A DNA stretch of 32,364 nucleotides from Cytophagales bacterium (GCA_013298505.1 JAAFHY010000035.1:1-32364), one strand, 5' to 3'; counted from the first letter of the stretch, positions 7,334 to 14,768 are shown. A program made the numbers and translations. Notes: generated by a model from the letters alone, not told the origin.

Positions 7334-8296
7334 TCAGATTTCTGATTTTGGATGTAGGACTCGTTTAATTTTGAATAGCGAATTTTGAAAACTGATTGGG
7401 CTGGCCTTAAGCTGATAGCCTCGGTTAACTAAATATATCCCCAGCACGGTAATGGCAATAGCCAGCCCGATTTGAAAATTTAATTTTTCACTAAGCACAA
7501 GCCATCCAAGTATTACCGCCACCACCGGGTTAATGTATGCGTACAACGAAACGAGTGTCATCGGTAATTTTTTTATTGCATACGAGTAGCAAGCGTAGGC
7601 AGCAGCCGAACCAATTAGGATCATGTAAATAAGCGAGAAAACAACTTCATTATTCCATTGTATTTGAGAGTAGTCATCAAATACGAGCGTGAACGGGATT
7701 AAGAAAAGCCCACCGAAAAGCATTTGAAGGCCAGCGTTTAAAAATGGATTCGAGTTTTGGTTTTTCTTTTTGATCCAGATGCTACCAATTGCCCAAGATA
7801 AATTGGCCATAAAAGTCAGTAAGATGCCTTTTGTATAATTGGCGTTTGAAAACTCTGAAAGGTGCTCGCCAAAGATTAAGATAATTCCAGATAGCCCAGT
7901 AGCCAATCCTACGATGATAAGCCAATTTGGTTTTTCGTCTTTTGTAACGATCACGTTTATAATTACAGTCCAGATGGGCATCATAGAGCAAACAATGGCA
8001 GCCACACCGCTCGAAATATAAACTTCGGCCCAGCCTACCACGCTAATACCAAGCGTGATCATTAATAAACCACAAATTGCTTGATTAAATAAGGTACTGC
8101 GATCGGGCCAAGATACTTTTCCAGATAACGCAGTGAAGAGTAATAGGATAGGACCAGCGGCAAGAAAACGCAGCATCGAAAACAAGAAAGGAGGGAACTG
8201 AGTTACTCCAATTCGTAATACTAAATAGGTGGTGCCCCAAATGATGCACACGGCCCCCAGCGCAAAGTAAGCGAGCAAATTTTTGTCTCTAGTCAT
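7334..8296 (-). CDS. EamA-family (DMT) transporter
   Basis: Inner-membrane permease of the drug/metabolite transporter superfamily, 320 residues with about ten hydrophobic segments and two EamA halves. Diagnostic patches are FALGAVCIIWGTTYLVLRIG at the start and AAYACYSYAIKKLP with SLYAYINPVVAVILGWL in the second half. Members such as YdcZ and RhtA export amino acids, amines or other metabolites; the substrate here is unknown. It is the first clear gene of the seven-gene operon. The 355 bp upstream of it hold a 37-bp operator-like sequence that recurs upstream of the mocR gene. MocR regulators and EamA transporters are known to be frequent neighbours. Confidence 0.92.
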   Translation of the reverse strand: MTRDKNLLAYFALGAVCIIWGTTYLVLRIGVTQFPPFLFSMLRFLAAGPILLLFTALSGKVSWPDRSTLFNQAICGLLMITLGISVVGWAEVYISSGVAAIVCSMMPIWTVIINVIVTKDEKPNWLIIVGLATGLSGIILIFGEHLSEFSNANYTKGILLTFMANLSWAIGSIWIKKKNQNSNPFLNAGLQMLFGGLFLIPFTLVFDDYSQIQWNNEVVFSLIYMILIGSAAAYACYSYAIKKLPMTLVSLYAYINPVVAVILGWLVLSEKLNFQIGLAIAITVLGIYLVNRGYQLKASPISFQNSLFKIKRVLHPKSEI

Positions 8297-8651
8297 AATA
8301 AGTTTTTGAAGCGTACTATATTACTAAAATCTCCACGGATTTTTTTCAATTGTTGATTTCATTTTGTTGTCAATTTTAGAAATCGATTTCAATGGCTTGC
8401 AGCACATTAATGTTTCTGGATTCGAAGCCGGAAGTGATGAAAGTATTTTTAAAGACAGCTTGGGCAAATTTAAAATGATCATCATATACCGATTAGTTAA
8501 AACCATAAATCCAGATAATGATACCAACAGCTACGCCAACCAACAGAAAAACCTTTCTTCGTCTTTGCATAAAAAAATCAACGCTCAAAGTTCTCTTTAT
8601 TACGCAAATAAAACAGTTTCAGTTTCGTGTATTTTAACCAGATCAGTTTGC
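8297..8651. other. Leader region of the seven-gene operon (no certain gene)
   Basis: This 355-bp gap holds no gene I would call with confidence. On the minus strand an ATG at 8570 opens a 25-codon frame (MQRRRKVFLLVGVAVGIII followed by WIYGFN) that looks like a single membrane helix and ends at 8493. The same frame reads on for 38 protein-like codons after the TAA, to a second stop at 8376, so it may be a decayed small gene or a leader peptide. Possible minus-strand promoter boxes are GAACTTTG (8593-8586) and TAAATTTG (8472-8465). The operator-like sequence at 8612-8648 closes the region. Confidence 0.4.
8612..8648. promoter_or_regulatory. Putative MocR operator, copy 1 (in front of the transporter operon)
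   Basis: This 37-bp block begins AACAGTTTCAGTTT and ends ACCAGATCAGTT. It matches the block at 9598-9634 at 30 of 37 positions without gaps; the first 14 and the last 12 positions are identical. TCAGTT occurs twice, 24 bp apart. The block sits 3 bp beyond the stop of the outer-membrane-like gene and upstream of the EamA operon on the minus strand. Here the plus-strand TAACTTTG promoter box of copy 2 is lost (GTATTTTA), which suggests that the outer parts are conserved for protein binding rather than as a plus-strand promoter. Confidence 0.6.
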
Positions 8652-9467
8652 TTAATGAACAAGTTGTGCTGAAACAGTAACAAGCAAGGCATTCTTAGAT
8701 GGGTTTATTTTTTCATTGGATGTGTGCACCATATAAAGCCCCGAAGCTCCAATGCTTAAGAATAAATTTTTCCTTGCTTTAATACGACCGTATGTTACCG
8801 AAATACCGTTGGTCACGTAATTGGAATGGTCAAATACATTATTGTTCCACCACGCTGTCGACACAACATCCCAATGGCGATGTGAGTAAGTAAGCCTAAA
8901 CCGATTCACCCAATCTCGTTCTTCTGGTTCTAAGACCAGATTACCAAATAGGCTCATGTGTTCAAAAGTGAATTGCGAATTTAGTTTAGCGGAAGTTATA
9001 AGAATAACCACCAAATCCGATCCACGGTCGGCTACGCCTTGTTCTTGTTCAAGAAACGAACCAACATAGGGAGTAAATGTAATTTGTTTAGAGAGTTTGA
9101 AATTTCTAAAAACAGAAATAAGAGAAAAATTGTAAAATGTATTGTGGTCGTACAAATCCATGCCTTTAAAAACGAACAAGCCCCAGTTATTTTTTTCGAG
9201 TATAAAGTTTAAATCAGCCGATGGATTTTCGGTAGCTAGGCGACCGCCATAGTTGAAGATAGCTTGAGAGTGCAAACGAGCCGTTAGTCGCCAGTGAACT
9301 GACTTTTTTTCTTTTTTTGCTTCTGTCGAATCGCTCAATTGGGCAGTAGCCGAAGTGGATGACAATATTCCAATCAACAGTAAAAGAAGTAAGCGAAAGC
9401 AATCTGATTGGAGAGTACGAGCGGTAGATTGTATCTTAGTTCTTTTTAATTTCGATATCGTTTGCAT
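8652..9467 (-). CDS. Secreted, probably outer-membrane beta-barrel protein of unknown function
   Basis: I do not recognise the family. From the methionine chosen here the product has 271 residues; an upstream ATG at 9515 would add 16. A long basic N-region precedes a hydrophobic core (CFRLLLLLLIGILSS) and a signal peptidase I site at ATA-Q. The mature part has alternating polar and aromatic residues in many short strands (WGLFVFKGMDLYDHNTFYNF, FRLTYSHRHWDVVSTAWW) with no catalytic motif, as in small outer-membrane barrels. It is transcribed away from mocR, with which it shares a 5' region, and its stop codon touches the copy 1 operator. Control by the same regulator is possible. Confidence 0.7.
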   Translation of the reverse strand: MQTISKLKRTKIQSTARTLQSDCFRLLLLLLIGILSSTSATAQLSDSTEAKKEKKSVHWRLTARLHSQAIFNYGGRLATENPSADLNFILEKNNWGLFVFKGMDLYDHNTFYNFSLISVFRNFKLSKQITFTPYVGSFLEQEQGVADRGSDLVVILITSAKLNSQFTFEHMSLFGNLVLEPEERDWVNRFRLTYSHRHWDVVSTAWWNNNVFDHSNYVTNGISVTYGRIKARKNLFLSIGASGLYMVHTSNEKINPSKNALLVTVSAQLVH

Positions 9468-9597
9468 TGTAAGAAAGCGTTTAGCTAGTTTCATTATAAT
9501 TTTGAAAGCGCACAAAGCAACACAACCTAGTATCGAACATAAACCCGATTATTGCGATCTTTAGTGGGCACAAATTTTATTTTTAAAACGATAAAAT

Positions 9598-9634
9598 AAC
9601 AGTTTCAGTTTTACTAACTTTGACCAGATCAGTT
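9598..9634. promoter_or_regulatory. Putative MocR operator, copy 2 (over the mocR promoter)
   Basis: Partner of the block at 8612-8648 in the same orientation, beginning AACAGTTTCAGTTT and ending ACCAGATCAGTT, with TCAGTT repeated at a 24-bp step. It contains a perfect Bacteroidota -7 box, TAACTTTG (9615-9622), read towards mocR. A protein bound across both TCAGTT repeats would cover the promoter, so negative autoregulation is the simplest reading. MocR proteins such as GabR are known to bind direct repeats near their own promoter. Confidence 0.6.
9615..9622 (+). promoter_or_regulatory. -7 box of the mocR promoter
   Basis: TAACTTTG fits the TAnnTTTG consensus exactly. It would start transcription near 9628, about 90 nt before the mocR ATG. 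No clear TTG -33 element is seen at the usual distance, which would fit a promoter tuned by a bound regulator. Confidence 0.45.
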
Positions 9635-9648
9635 GCAATTAGTTATTG

Positions 9649-9702
9649 GTTACTAGTTACTGGTTTTGTCGCTATTGGTCGCCTGGACTAGTAACTAGCA
9701 AC
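9649..9702. repeat. Inverted repeat in the mocR leader
   Basis: The arms are GTTACTAGTTACTGG (9649-9663) and CTAGTAACTAGCAAC (9688-9702). They match as inverted repeats at 13 of 15 positions and are separated by 24 bp. The region ends 17 bp before the mocR start, so a hairpin in the mRNA could limit translation. Low-complexity CTAGTTACTAGT-like sequence may also be a scattered repeat in this lineage. Confidence 0.5.
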
Positions 9703-9719
9703 TGCAAACTTTATAAAAT

Positions 9720-11156
9720 ATGGAGACAGAATTTGAAGTAAAACCAGACCATCTCTATCACGAAGTAGCAGAGCGGATTGAGACACTTATTGAAAAGCAA
9801 ACACTAAAGTTGGGCGACAAGCTACTTTCTGTGCGGGCGCTTAGCAAAGAGCAAGGCATTAGTTTAAGTACGGCCTTTCAAGCCTATTATCATTTGGAAA
9901 GCAAAGGGCTTATTGAAGCACGCCCACAGTCGGGTTATTATGTAAAATTTTCTCCTTCCGATACATTTAAAGCGCCTACCTGTTGTGAGCCGACCAACGA
10001 AGCTACTCCGGTAAGCGTAGATGAAATAATTACCAGCGTTTATTTTGATTTGCGTTCTCCCAAGCTCACTTCGTTTTCGTTGAGTTCGCCCGATCCAAGT
10101 TTGTTACCTGCGGCTAAGCTTAATAAGTCGGTGATGCATTCTTTACACAACTCGTCCGATCATTGTTTGGGTTACGAGCATATTCAAGGTAATGAGCAAT
10201 TGCGCAAACAAATTGCCCGACTGAGTTTTAATTGGGGCGGTGCGTTAAGCGAGCAAGATGTAGTGGTAACGGCCGGATGCATGGAAGCCCTCTCTCTTTG
10301 TCTGCAAGCAGTAACCACGCAAGGCGATGCTGTGGCAACCGATAGCCCTACGTATTACGGAATTTTTAGAGTGATGCAGAGCCTCGGGTTAAAAGTGGTA
10401 GAAGTACCCACTCACCCGACAACTGGAATTGACCTTTCTTATTTAGAGAAAGCCATCCCTAAATTTAAGATTAAGGTGTGCCTTTTTGTGAGCAATTTTA
10501 ATAACCCAGTTGGCAATTGTATTCCCGATGAAAAGAAAAAGCAATTGGTAGACATGCTAGCAAAAAAAGATATCCCCCTTATTGAAGATGACATCTATGG
10601 CGAAATGTATTTCGGAAAATCAAGGCCGAAGACGTGTAAGACATTTGATAAGAAGGGCCTCGTGCTCCATTGCTCTTCTTTTTCTAAATCGCTGGCACCG
10701 GGCTACCGGATAGGGTGGGCTGTGCCGGGCAAGTTCAAAGACAAAGTGATTAGTTTAAAACGGATGAACAATATTTCTACTAACACACTTGCTCAATCGG
10801 CCATTGCCCATTTTTTGCAGAACGGTAGATATGAGTTGCACCTACGCCATTTGCGAAAGGCGTTACATACTCAATGCCTTCGGTATTTGCAGGCTATTTG
10901 CGAATATTTCCCAGAAGATACGCGCATCACCAGGCCGCAAGGTGGCTTTGTGTTGTGGGTAGAGTTAAACAAAAACGTAGACAGCTATAAACTACACAAG
11001 CGCGCTTTAAAGTATAACATCGGCATTGCACCGGGGCAAATATTTTCTTCGCAGGGGCAGTTCCATAATTATTTTAGATTGAGCTATGGCGCACCGTGGA
11101 GCGATAAGATTGATAAAGCGTTGAAGACATTGGGCGAACTCGTTAGGAAATTTTGA
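9720..11156 (+). CDS. MocR-type transcriptional regulator (GntR HTH + aminotransferase domain)
   Basis: Regulator with a GntR winged helix-turn-helix (about residues 8-77: YHEVAERIETLIEK, GDKLLSVRALSKEQGISLST, LIEARPQSGYYVK). A linker joins it to a fold-type I aminotransferase-like domain (about 105-478). PLP-binding residues are kept: SNFNNPVGN (258-266), IEDDIYGE (288-295) with D290 and Y293, and SSFSKSLAPGYRIGW (319-333) with the lysine K323. In this family the domain usually senses PLP or a PLP-amino acid adduct, as in PdxR and GabR. It is divergent from the outer-membrane-like gene, and its promoter carries the same operator-like block as the transporter operon. The effector is unknown. 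It is not a plain aminotransferase, because the N-terminal HTH is complete. Confidence 0.93.
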   Translation: METEFEVKPDHLYHEVAERIETLIEKQTLKLGDKLLSVRALSKEQGISLSTAFQAYYHLESKGLIEARPQSGYYVKFSPSDTFKAPTCCEPTNEATPVSVDEIITSVYFDLRSPKLTSFSLSSPDPSLLPAAKLNKSVMHSLHNSSDHCLGYEHIQGNEQLRKQIARLSFNWGGALSEQDVVVTAGCMEALSLCLQAVTTQGDAVATDSPTYYGIFRVMQSLGLKVVEVPTHPTTGIDLSYLEKAIPKFKIKVCLFVSNFNNPVGNCIPDEKKKQLVDMLAKKDIPLIEDDIYGEMYFGKSRPKTCKTFDKKGLVLHCSSFSKSLAPGYRIGWAVPGKFKDKVISLKRMNNISTNTLAQSAIAHFLQNGRYELHLRHLRKALHTQCLRYLQAICEYFPEDTRITRPQGGFVLWVELNKNVDSYKLHKRALKYNIGIAPGQIFSSQGQFHNYFRLSYGAPWSDKIDKALKTLGELVRKF

Positions 11157-11192
11157 AGGACTCAAAGTTCAAAATGTAAAATTTAAAGTGCT

Positions 11193-11200
11193 TATATTTG
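11193..11200 (+). promoter_or_regulatory. -7 box of the superoxide dismutase promoter
   Basis: TATATTTG fits TAnnTTTG exactly. Transcription would begin around 11207, some 37 nt before the chosen ATG at 11244. This also argues against the upstream ATG at 11202, which would lie before the start of the mRNA. Confidence 0.55.
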
Positions 11201-11243
11201 ATTGCTAAAAAATTTCACTGTACATCTTAAAACTAAAATAATT

Positions 11244-11843
11244 ATGGCCTTTACACTTCCTGCACTTCCCTACGCAACTACTGCATTAGAACCACACATT
11301 GACGCCCGCACCATGGAGATACACCATGGCAAACATCACAATGCGTATGTTACCAATTTAAACAACGCCTTGGCCGATAAGCCAGAGGCAAATTTTTCAA
11401 TTGAAGATATTTGCAAGAATATTTCAAAATACCCAGCGGCTGTTCGTAACAACGGAGGTGGCCATTATAATCACAGTTTATTCTGGACCATCATGGCTCC
11501 CAACGCAGGTGGTGCGCCTACGGGGGCATTGGCCGATGCAATCAACGCAGCCTTCGGAAATTTTGATGAGTTCAAAACAAAATTTAATACAGCCGCCACT
11601 ACGCGCTTTGGGTCAGGCTGGGCTTGGTTGATTAAAGGAGCAGATGGTAAACTTGCCATCACCTCTACACCTAATCAAGATAACCCGTTGATGGATATTG
11701 CCGAAGTAAAAGGCACACCCTTGCTTGGTTTAGATGTATGGGAGCACGCCTATTATCTAAACTACCAAAATCGTAGACCTGATTATTGCACTGCTTTTTG
11801 GAATGTAGTTAACTGGGCAGAGGTGGCGAAGAGGTTTGCGTAG
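11244..11843 (+). CDS. sodA: Superoxide dismutase, Fe/Mn family (Mn-type signature)
   Basis: Converts superoxide to oxygen and hydrogen peroxide. The 199 residues begin [20 protein letters not shown], the usual start of the family; the upstream in-frame ATG at 11202 adds an atypical 14-residue tail and lies too close to the -7 box. Metal ligands are seen in [22 protein letters not shown] and [12 protein letters not shown] (Asp and His). The glycine-rich [11 protein letters not shown], together with the glutamine in [10 protein letters not shown], is the manganese-type pattern, though metal-promiscuous enzymes share it. There is no signal peptide, so it is cytoplasmic. It follows mocR after 87 bp but has its own promoter box. 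Confidence 0.96.
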   Translation: MAFTLPALPYATTALEPHIDARTMEIHHGKHHNAYVTNLNNALADKPEANFSIEDICKNISKYPAAVRNNGGGHYNHSLFWTIMAPNAGGAPTGALADAINAAFGNFDEFKTKFNTAATTRFGSGWAWLIKGADGKLAITSTPNQDNPLMDIAEVKGTPLLGLDVWEHAYYLNYQNRRPDYCTAFWNVVNWAEVAKRFA

Positions 11844-11888
11844 GTTTTTTGATAATTTAGCAAGTCCTCATGTCATTTTAGTTGTTAA

Positions 11889-12332
11889 ATGATAGTGAAA
11901 AACCATAAGCTTATTGTTACCCTTCTTTTTATTGGGCAATTCTGTTACGCCCAGACAGTAAAGGAGAATAATGGGATGGATTCGGTAAAAAGAACAGAGG
12001 CGACCGAGGTTTTCTATAAAGTCGATAAGATTGCAGAGTTTCCTGGGGGAATGGGCAAATTTTACGAATATATTTCAAAAAATATAAGATACCCTGAAGA
12101 TGCTATTAAGGAAGATATGAAGGGAAAAGTATTGGTAGAATTTGTAATTGAATCTACTGGAGATGTTAGGCAAGATGAAGTAAAAATAGTGCAGGGTTTT
12201 TTCAAGTCATGCGATGAAGAAGCTATTAGACTAGTAAAGCAATGTCCTAAATGGAAACCAGCCTATATTAAAAAGCTAAAGAAAAATGTTCCAATGCGAA
12301 TGGTTATTCCGATAACATTTAAACCCGAATAG
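11889..12332 (+). CDS. Secreted protein with TonB C-terminal domain
   Basis: The 147-residue product has a short signal peptide (NHKLIVTLLFIGQFCYA, cleavage before about Q22) and a TonB C-terminal domain: FPGG (51-54), YPEDA (68-72), KGKVLVEFVIESTGDV (78-93), CPKWKPA (119-125) and PMRMVIPITF near the end. Classical TonB has an N-terminal membrane anchor and a proline-rich spacer that crosses the periplasm, and both are missing. It is therefore unlikely to transmit energy to receptors by itself. Free TonB-C domains of this kind are common in Bacteroidota and have no clear role. The gene starts 45 bp after sodA and ends before a perfect hairpin. Confidence 0.85.
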   Translation: MIVKNHKLIVTLLFIGQFCYAQTVKENNGMDSVKRTEATEVFYKVDKIAEFPGGMGKFYEYISKNIRYPEDAIKEDMKGKVLVEFVIESTGDVRQDEVKIVQGFFKSCDEEAIRLVKQCPKWKPAYIKKLKKNVPMRMVIPITFKPE

Positions 12333-12335
12333 TTA

Positions 12336-12356
12336 GCGCGCGTTGCAAACGCGCGC
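12336..12356. terminator. Perfect GC-rich hairpin between convergent genes
   Basis: GCGCGCGTT (12336-12344), loop GCA and AACGCGCGC (12348-12356) form a flawless 9-bp stem. It lies 3 bp after the TonB-C gene stop and 20 bp from the end of the convergent DUF3237 gene. There is no U-tract, so it may be a two-way structural terminator or a copy of a dispersed palindromic repeat. Confidence 0.55.
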
Positions 12357-12376
12357 CAGCCTAAATTCATTAATAC

Positions 12377-12865
12377 TTACTTAATTGCAAACACCTCATA
12401 ACTAACTCCGCCTTGTCCAAATTTTCCAATGCCCACGGCAATGAGATGATTAAGCCATTCGTATTTTTTTGAACTTGTTTCAAACACGGGCGTAATTCTC
12501 CAATAAGTGGTGCCATCAGGATTGTTGTGAACGAAGCCATTGTAGGTACTTGAAATTAATTGGCCATCGTCTGTTTCGAGAAGAAGTTTTACGTCTAGTT
12601 TGGTGGTAACAGAATCTAAACGTAAAACCCAATCTCCCCCTACGGGCCTTACCTTTCCCTTCATTTTTGGCCCTGCAAAAGTTCCTCCTTTGATGGTATA
12701 GATTACCCGCTTGCCCACAGGTGTCTTGCCTAGTTCTACTCCCGGATCCAACAAGAGATCTATTTTGTAAAGAAATTCAGAATCTAATTTTTGAGCATTT
12801 GCTGTGTTAGTAGAGAGTAACGAAGTGATTAACACAACTCCAGAAACAATTTTAGTGATTTTCAT
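12377..12865 (-). CDS. Secreted DUF3237-family protein
   Basis: Protein of 162 residues with a signal peptide (KIVSGVVLITSLLSTNTANA, cleavage before Q25) and a DUF3237 (UPF0311) domain filling the rest. Family features are LGKTPVGKRVIYTIKGGTF (45-63), GPKMKGKVRPVGGDW (65-79), LLETDDG (95-101), TYWRITPVFET and KYEWLNHLIAVGIGKFG near the end. The biochemical role of the family is unknown; it forms a small beta-barrel-like fold. Most relatives are cytoplasmic, so the export signal is a point of note. It is a single gene, convergent with the TonB-C gene and 80 bp downstream of phoH on the same strand. Confidence 0.85.
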   Translation of the reverse strand: MKITKIVSGVVLITSLLSTNTANAQKLDSEFLYKIDLLLDPGVELGKTPVGKRVIYTIKGGTFAGPKMKGKVRPVGGDWVLRLDSVTTKLDVKLLLETDDGQLISSTYNGFVHNNPDGTTYWRITPVFETSSKKYEWLNHLIAVGIGKFGQGGVSYEVFAIK

Positions 12866-12945
12866 AGTAGTGGGCTTAAAGATTAAGGATTATTAGCTGA
12901 TGAATTCGGTAGACGCTGAATATTTATTTTATTTCTTGGCGCGAC

Positions 12946-13884
12946 TTACTCATTTGTCCCATACGCTTCAATGATATCTCTTACCAACTTGTGCCGCACC
13001 ACATCGCGTGCACTTAGCTCTACAAAGCCGATGCCTTTTACTTGGTTTAAAATACGCACCGCTTCCTTTAAGCCCGAGTTTTGATTTTTAGGTAAATCAA
13101 TTTGCGAAGTATCGCCAGTAACAATCATTTTTGATTCAGGGCCCATGCGTGTGAGAAACATTTTCATTTGCATGGGCGTAGTGTTTTGTGCTTCATCCAG
13201 CAATATGAAAGCATTGTTGAGTGTGCGGCCTCGCATATAAGCGAGGGGAGCAATTTCTACAATTTCGCGTTCCATGTAGTATTTCAATTTCTCGAACGGA
13301 ACCATATCGTTTAGTGCATCGTAAATGGGGCGTAGGTACGGATCGATCTTTTCCTTTAAATCGCCTGGTAGAAAGCCTAGGTTTTCACCAGCCTCTACCG
13401 CTGGCCTAGTGATAATTATTTTCTTTACCTCTTTACTTTTTAATGCTTTTACGGCAAGGGCTACGGAGATAAAAGTTTTTCCTGTACCTGCTGGGCCAAG
13501 CGCAAATACCAAATCATTCTCTTTTACAGACTGTACAAGCTTTTGTTGATTGGCTGTTTTTGGTTTGATGGGCGCACCTTTAGTGCCGTAAAGGATTACA
13601 CCATCCGCATCGCTAGAGACGCCTTCTGGCTTCTCTTGAGCGATGTATCCCTTCACGTTCTCTTCGGTCAGTTTTCCAAATTGATGAAAATGCTCTTGAA
13701 GGGATTGTAGTATTTCGCTTATTTGTAGAATGTCAGGTGTTTCGCCTTGCACCAAAATCTCGTTGCCGCGCGAAACGATCTTACTTTTTGGAAAGGCTTG
13801 TGCCAACTCGTTGATGTTCTTGTTCTCGATGCCGAGAAACTCAAGCAACGGAAGGTTTTCGAGGGTGATGATTTTTTCGATCAA
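12946..13884 (-). CDS. phoH: PhoH-like ATPase
   Basis: Cytoplasmic P-loop ATPase of the PhoH family (312 residues), linked in other bacteria to RNA metabolism and ribosome quality control. An N-terminal KH-like segment (about 1-80) precedes the ATPase core with Walker A GPAGTGKT (130-137), ITRPAVEAGENLGFLPGD (158-175), Walker B FILLDEAQN (226-234) and the sensor motif VTGDTSQIDLP. This arrangement is that of the YbeZ/PhoH group. It is divergent from the SAM-hydrolase-like gene, with 91 bp between the starts, so both promoters must lie in that gap. No ybeY-type endoribonuclease gene follows, as it does in many other phyla. Confidence 0.94.
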   Translation of the reverse strand: MIEKIITLENLPLLEFLGIENKNINELAQAFPKSKIVSRGNEILVQGETPDILQISEILQSLQEHFHQFGKLTEENVKGYIAQEKPEGVSSDADGVILYGTKGAPIKPKTANQQKLVQSVKENDLVFALGPAGTGKTFISVALAVKALKSKEVKKIIITRPAVEAGENLGFLPGDLKEKIDPYLRPIYDALNDMVPFEKLKYYMEREIVEIAPLAYMRGRTLNNAFILLDEAQNTTPMQMKMFLTRMGPESKMIVTGDTSQIDLPKNQNSGLKEAVRILNQVKGIGFVELSARDVVRHKLVRDIIEAYGTNE

Positions 13885-13975
13885 TGAAATAATGGTTGAA
13901 ATGAAGTAATTTTACGACTGTAAATTAATTAAATCCCGCTTTGCTACAACGCAAGGATCATTAGAAAGTTCACAC

Positions 13976-14749
13976 ATGGCAATCGTTACGCTTCTTACCG
14001 ATAGCGGTGAAACAGATCACTACGTTGCTTCCATCAAGGCAAAAATACTGAGCGTAAACCCTGGTCTTACACTAATAGATATTAGCAATCGAATTGCGCC
14101 ATGCGATATCGCACACGGAGCTTTTGTTTTAAAGTCGGTGTTTAGAGATTTCCCAGCAGGAACGGTTCATCTGGCAGGGGTCGATTCGGCTGGAGCCAGA
14201 GAAGATGCCTTCATCGCTTTGCAACTCGAAGATCACTTTTTTGTGGGTGTTGACAATGGATTGTTGGGTTTGATTAGCGAAAAAAACCATCAGCAAGTTG
14301 TTCAATTAAATTCGGTTAATCCCATCCGCACCACCTTCCCCGAAAGGGATATTTTTGCACCAGCAGCCGCGAAGCTGGCAAGTGGTGTAGCCATTACAAC
14401 TCTCGGTAAGCCAATGCCTACCTTCAAAAAAATGACCGATCGGTTTATAAAGGCCAACAAGCGATTGATTGCTGGCAACGTGATTCGCGTAGATGGGTTT
14501 GGAAACCTGATTACCAACATTCCGAAAGATGCTTTTGAACTACTCAGCGCAGGCAAATCATTTACGATTCAGTTTGGTGGCGAAAAATTTAAGCGGATTC
14601 ATAAAAATTATTTTGAAGCCGATCCTGGTGATTGCTTCCTTATTTTCAATAGCTTGGGCTTGTTAGAAATAGGAATGTATAAAGGCAACGCCAGCGAATT
14701 ACTCGGCTTGAAATACGATAGCCCGATTAATGTGGCTTTTGAAGAATAA
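13976..14749 (+). CDS. SAM hydrolase / halogenase-fold protein (DUF62), divergent active site
   Basis: Member of the S-adenosyl-L-methionine hydroxide adenosyltransferase family, which splits SAM into adenosine and methionine. The 257 residues show TLLTDSGETDHYVASIK (5-21; usually TLLTDFG), FVGVDNGLLGLI (89-100), FPERDIFAPAAAKLASG (121-137) and VDGFGNLITNI in the C-terminal domain. The hydrolase triad of Asp, Arg and His looks altered. D70 and R75 are five residues apart where the usual DPGVGTxR spacing is seven, and the FHGRD histidine is replaced by proline (P122). Activity may therefore differ from that of characterised members. The ABM-domain gene follows after 19 bp, probably in one transcript. 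Confidence 0.88.
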   Translation: MAIVTLLTDSGETDHYVASIKAKILSVNPGLTLIDISNRIAPCDIAHGAFVLKSVFRDFPAGTVHLAGVDSAGAREDAFIALQLEDHFFVGVDNGLLGLISEKNHQQVVQLNSVNPIRTTFPERDIFAPAAAKLASGVAITTLGKPMPTFKKMTDRFIKANKRLIAGNVIRVDGFGNLITNIPKDAFELLSAGKSFTIQFGGEKFKRIHKNYFEADPGDCFLIFNSLGLLEIGMYKGNASELLGLKYDSPINVAFEE

Positions 14750-14768
14750 ACCATCAAGCATTTTTTCG

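Noticed and set aside
8364-8672. Plus-strand 102-codon frame before the outer-membrane-like gene
   Set aside because: It has no domain or signal sequence, runs through the operator-like block and overlaps the end of the minus-strand gene.
9720-11156. Annotation as a plain aminotransferase
   Set aside because: The aminotransferase part is complete, but residues 8-77 form a full GntR winged helix, which makes it a MocR regulator. Catalytic transamination cannot be excluded but is not the family's usual role.
11202-11243. Earlier ATG for superoxide dismutase
   Set aside because: It adds 14 residues not typical of the family and lies right after the TATATTTG box, before the expected mRNA start.
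12336-12356. Classical rho-independent terminator
   Set aside because: The stem is perfect but no U-tract follows on either strand, so it is kept only as a structural hairpin that may end transcription.
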